DNA of 64,000 bases from Lasioglossum baleicum (Eukaryota; Arthropoda; Insecta; Hymenoptera; Halictidae): assembly GCF_051020765.1 (NCBI RefSeq), contig NW_027469286.1, forward strand, positions 182,577 to 246,576, written 5' to 3'. Positions 61,182 through 64,000 of this stretch are shown here, piece after piece. Every line of letters begins with the position of its first letter. Within the stretch, counting starts at the first letter, position 1. The notes beneath the pieces were generated by a model. That model was given only the letters and a program-made list of their open reading frames with translations. It did no database searches and had not been told where the DNA came from. A program made the position numbers and the translations under genes.

Positions 61182-62690
61182 GCTAGTCGAGCAAAAACAC
61201 GTGCGAGAGGATGCATCCCGCAGGCTAGTCGAGTAAAAACACGTGCGAGAGGATGCATCCCGCAGGCTAGTCGAGCACATAACATGCGAGAGGATGCATC
61301 CCGCAGGCTAGTCGAGCAAAAACACGTGCGAGAGGATGCATCCCGCAGGCTAGTCGAGTAAAAACACGTGCGAAAGGATGCATCCCGCAGGCTAGTCGAG
61401 CACAAACACGTGCGAGGTTTTGTGGGATGCGCATGCGCAGGTTTTGTGGGATGCGCATTGCGCAAATTTTTTGGGATGCGCATGCGCAGGTTTTTTTTTG
61501 GGATGCGCATGGCTAGTAGAGCAAAAACACGTGCGAGAGGATGCATCCCGCAGGCTAGTCGAGCAAAAACACGTGCGAGAGGATGCATCCCGCTGGCTAG
61601 TCGAGCAAAAACACGTGCGAAAGGATGCATCCCGCAGGCTAGTCGAGCACAAACACGTGCGAGGATTTGTGGGATGCGCATGCGCAGGTTTTGTGGGATG
61701 CATATGCGCAGATTTTTTGGGATGCGCATGCGCAGGTTTTTTGGGATGCGCATGGCTAGTCGAGCAAAAACACGTGCGAGAGGATGCATCCCGCAGGCTA
61801 GTCGAGTAAAAACACGTGCGAGGTTTTGTGGGATGCGCATGCGCAGGTTTTTTGGGATGCGCATGCCTAGTCGAGCAAAAACACGTGCGAGAGGATGCAT
61901 CCCGCAGGCTAGTCGAGTAAAAACACGTGCGAAAGGATGCATCCCGCAGGCTAGTCGAGCACAAACACGTGCGAGGTTTTGTGGGATGCGCATGCGCAGA
62001 TTTTTTGGGACGCGCATGCGCAGGTTTTTTGGGATGCGCATGGCTAGTCGAGCAAAAACACGTGCGAGAGGATGCATCCCGCAGGCTAGTCGAGTAAAAA
62101 CACGTGCGAGGTTTTGTGGGATGCGCATGCGCAGGTTTTTTGGGATGCGCATGCGCAGGTTTTTTGGGATGCGCATGGCTAGTCGAGCAAAGACACGTGC
62201 GAGAGGATGCATCCCGCAGGCTAGTCGAGTAAAAACACGTGCGAGGTTTTGTGGGATGCGCATGCGCAGGTTTTTTGGGATGCGCATGCCTAGTCGAGCA
62301 AAAACACGTGCGAGAGGATGCATCCCGCAGGCTAGTCGAGTAAAAACACGTGCGAAAGGATGCATCCCGCAGGCTAGTCGAGCACAAACACGTGCGAGGT
62401 TTTGTGGGATGCGCATGCGCATGTTTTGTGGGATGCGCATGCGCAGATTTTTTGGGACGCGCATGCGCAGGTTTTTTGGGATGCGCATGGCTAGTCGAGC
62501 AAAAACACGTGCGAGAGGATGCATCCCGCAGGCTAGTCGAGTAAAAACACGTGCGAGGTTTTGTGGGATGCGCATGCGCAGGTTTTTTGGACGCGCATGC
62601 GCAGGTTTTTTGGGATGCGCATGGCTAGTCGAGCAAAAACACGTGCGAGAGGATGCATCCCGCAGGCTAGTCGAGTAAAAACACTTGCGA

Positions 62691-62758
62691 GGTTTCGTGG
62701 GATGCGCATGCGCAGGTTTCGTGGGATGCGCATGCGCAGGTTTTTTGGGATGCGCATG
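62691..62758. repeat. B' cassette 13
   Basis: Two GGTTTCGTGGG units and a cut T6 unit. It marks the change from the 3.0 kb repeat to the copy of the 49.5 kb region. Confidence 0.93.
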
Positions 62759-63329
62759 GCTAGTCGAGCAAATACACGTGCGAGAGGATGCATCCCGCAG
62801 GCTAGTCGAGTAAAAACACGTGCGAGAGGATGCATCCCGCAGGCTAGTCGAGTAGAAACACGTGCAAGAGGATGCTTCCCGCAGGCTAGTCGAGTAAAAA
62901 CACGTGCGAGAGGATGCATCCCGCAGGCTAGTCGAGTAAAAACACGTGCGAGAGGATGCTTCCCGCAGGCTAGTCGAGTAAAAACACGTGCGAGAGGATG
63001 CATCCCGCATGCTAGTCGAGTAAAAACACGTGCAAGAGGATGCATCCCGCAGGCTGGTCGAGCAAAAACACGTGCGAGAGGATGCACCCCGCAGGCTAGT
63101 CGAGCAAAAACACGTGCGAGAGGATGCATCCCGCAGGCTAGTCGAGTAAAAACACGTGCGAGAAGATGCATCCCGCAGGCTAGTCGAGCACAAACACATG
63201 CGAGAGGATGCATCCCGCAGGCTAGTCGAGCAAAGACACGTGCGAGAGGATGCATCCCGCAGGCTAGTCGAGTAAAAACACGTGCGAAAGGATGCATCCC
63301 GCAGGCTAGTCGAGCACAAACACGTGCGA
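62759..63329. repeat. A-only run of 571 bp
   Basis: Thirteen full A monomers and a half, matching 49,488-50,058 in length and order. ACACATGCGAG near 63,187 breaks one CACGTG. Confidence 0.9.
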
Positions 63330-63488
63330 GGTTTTGTGGGATGCGCATGCGCAGGTTTTGTGGGATGCGCATGCGCAGATTTCTTGGGATGCGCATGCGC
63401 AGGTTTTTTGGGATGCGCATGGCTAGTGGAGCAAAAACACGTGCGAGAGGATGCATCCCGCAGGCTAGTCGAGTAAAAACACTTGCGA

Positions 63489-63556
63489 GGTTTCGTGGGA
63501 TGCGCATGCGCAGGTTTCGTGGGATGCGCATGCGCAGGTTTTTTGGGATGCGCATG
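63489..63556. repeat. B' cassette 14
   Basis: Two GGTTTCGTGGG units and a cut T6 unit, 13,271 bp after cassette 8. It is followed by an A-only run that leaves the window. Confidence 0.93.
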
Positions 63557-64000
63557 GCTAGTCGAGCAAATACACGTGCGAGAGGATGCATCCCCTAGGC
63601 TAGTCGAGTAAAAACACGTGCGAGAGGATGCATCCCGCAGGCTAGTCGAGTAGAAACACGTGCAAGAGGATGCTTCCCGCAGGCTAGTCGAGTAAAAACA
63701 CGTGCGAGAGGATGCATCCCGCAGGCTAGTCGAGTAAAAACACGTGCGAGAGGATGCTTCCCGCAGGCTAGTCGAGTAAAAACACGTGCGAGAGGATGCA
63801 TCCCGCATGCTAGTCGAGTAAAAACACGTGCAAGAGGATGCTTCCCGCAGGCTAGTCGAGTAAAAACACGTGCGAGAGGATGCATCCCGCAGGCTAGTCG
63901 AGTAAAAACACGTGCGAGAGGATGCATCCTGCAGGCTAGTCGAGTAAAAACACGTGCGAGAGGATGCATCCCGCAGGCTAGTCGAGTAAAAACACGTGCG
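63557..64000. repeat. A-only run leaving the window
   Basis: At least 444 bp of A monomers with CCCCTAGGC, GCTTCCCGC, CCCGCATGC and CATCCTGCAGG variants, in the order seen from 50,286. The window ends inside it. Confidence 0.9.

Larger units (their letters stand above)
56279..62354. repeat. Tandem repeat of about 3.0 kb, two copies
   Basis: Copies are about 56,279-59,280 and 59,281-62,354. The offset is 3,002 at 56,820/59,822 and 57,113/60,115, 3,050 at 57,859/60,909, and 3,074 at 58,192/61,266. The steps of 48 and 24 bp come from extra TTTTGTGGG units in the second copy. The copies part near 59,280/62,354. Confidence 0.9.
1..64000. repeat. Two-monomer satellite array filling the window
   Basis: The window reads as an unbroken mixture of a 42 bp monomer (A) and a 24 bp monomer (B), with no unique insert found in a full read-through. 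It begins and ends inside the array. Copies differ mostly by shared diagnostic substitutions, whole-monomer gains and losses, and T-tract length; private point changes are few. That is the expected signature of concerted evolution by unequal exchange or gene conversion. B is grouped in blocks of two to seven units and A in runs of about two to sixteen. No flanking gene, transposon or RNA gene was seen, so chromosomal location and function cannot be read from this window. Confidence 0.98.
60909..64000. repeat. S-delimited super-unit 25 (at least 3,092 bp, open at window end)
   Basis: The leader is S-T-T, then five TTTTGTGGG units. The first 1.45 kb copies super-unit 23 at offset 3,050 to 3,074, including the ACATG form of the 41 bp X variant (61,266) and ATTGCGCAAA (61,457). 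From 62,759 it follows super-unit 19 at offset 13,271. A unit near 62,581 has GGTTTTTTGGACGCGC, a one-base loss. No S monomer is seen before the window ends. Confidence 0.9.
62759..64000. repeat. Copy of 49,488-50,729 region at offset 13,271 bp
   Basis: Both places start right after a B' block with CAAATACACGTG, have an A-only run of 571 bp, then a B block exiting through GCTAGTGGAG (50,151/63,422), a B' block (50,218/63,489) and CCCCTAGGC. Two C monomers (84 bp) are missing in the downstream copy near 63,885. The upstream GCTTCATGCAGG is GCTTCCCGCAGG here. It is a non-adjacent copy. Confidence 0.85.

Noticed and set aside
1..64000. CRISPR array
   Set aside because: Repeats are directly adjacent and the sequence between similar units is itself repeated; there are no unique spacers and no cas genes.
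1..64000. Telomere-like repeats from GGTTTTTTGGG
   Set aside because: The T6G3 part occurs once per 24 bp with a long non-telomeric remainder, in the middle of A monomers; no short uniform telomere unit is present.
1..64000. Transposable element or LTR fragments
   Set aside because: No target-site duplication, terminal repeat or coding fragment was seen; repeated joints are all explained by A/B monomer borders.
1..64000. tRNA, rRNA or other RNA genes
   Set aside because: No cloverleaf or rRNA-like stretch was noticed; the short palindromes are monomer features repeated hundreds of times.
1..64000. Known satellite family (alpha satellite, rDNA spacer, 5S)
   Set aside because: Monomer lengths of 42 and 24 bp and their sequences do not match any family I can name with confidence. 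A database search of the two consensuses would decide.
1..64000. Bacterial or phage origin with iterons
   Set aside because: Tens of kilobases without a gene, with multi-level repeats, do not fit a bacterial replicon or iteron cluster.

Overview
The whole 64 kb window is satellite DNA. I found no gene, RNA gene, transposon, origin, CRISPR array or stretch of unique sequence. Array sequence runs off both ends, so its true size is unknown. Two short monomers account for essentially every base. Monomer A is 42 bp, about 55% GC by hand count, with four CpGs, the palindromes GGATGCATCC and CACGTG, and an A5 tract. Monomer B is 24 bp, about 58% GC, with a T-rich start (GGTTTTGTGGG or GGTTTTTTGGG) followed by the palindrome TGCGCATGCGCA. 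The organism cannot be named. A homogeneous, multi-level, tens-of-kilobase tandem array points to a eukaryotic nuclear genome (heterochromatin, a centromere or subtelomere, a sex or B chromosome). High CpG argues against a strongly CpG-depleted genome.

The two monomers follow strict rules. A monomers fall into types by the bases after GTCGAG: T (TAAAAAC), C (CAAAAAC), X (CACAAAC), T* (a T type with GCGAAAGG instead of GCGAGAGG) and S (GTTAAGTAAAAAC). A run of B is entered only from a T or X monomer cut after GTGCGA. It starts with the TTTTGTGGG (or TTTCGTGGG) form, ends with a T6-type unit cut to about 20 bp, and is left through a C-type A monomer. A runs measure 25 + 42n bp where I measured them. 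S monomers are rare (25 in the window) and usually open a six-monomer leader S-T-X-C-T*-X, so I use them to divide the array into super-units of 84 bp to 7.8 kb.

Layout: (1) 1-24.2 kb, B-rich super-units with large nested duplications (offsets 1,610, 4,905, 4,932 and about 3,750 bp). (2) 24.2-29.6 kb, an A-rich, more varied domain where the TTTCGTGGG form (B') first appears. (3) 29.6-41.5 kb, B-rich units without B', including a 2,427 bp duplication. (4) 41.5-55.6 kb, two long super-units of about 5.4 kb plus a shortened third, carrying B' cassettes and long A-only runs. (5) 55.6-64 kb, short super-units with three to five tandem TTTTGTGGG units, organised as a 3.0 kb tandem repeat, ending in a copy of sequence 13.27 kb upstream.

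Long open frames occur on both strands only because 42 and 24 are multiples of three. The most interesting features are that monomer B carries the exact alpha-Pal/NRF1 binding palindrome, so the array could hold hundreds of such sites beside a CACGTG E-box in almost every A monomer; the strict A/B order; and the B' variant, which partly matches the CENP-B box. All function is inference.
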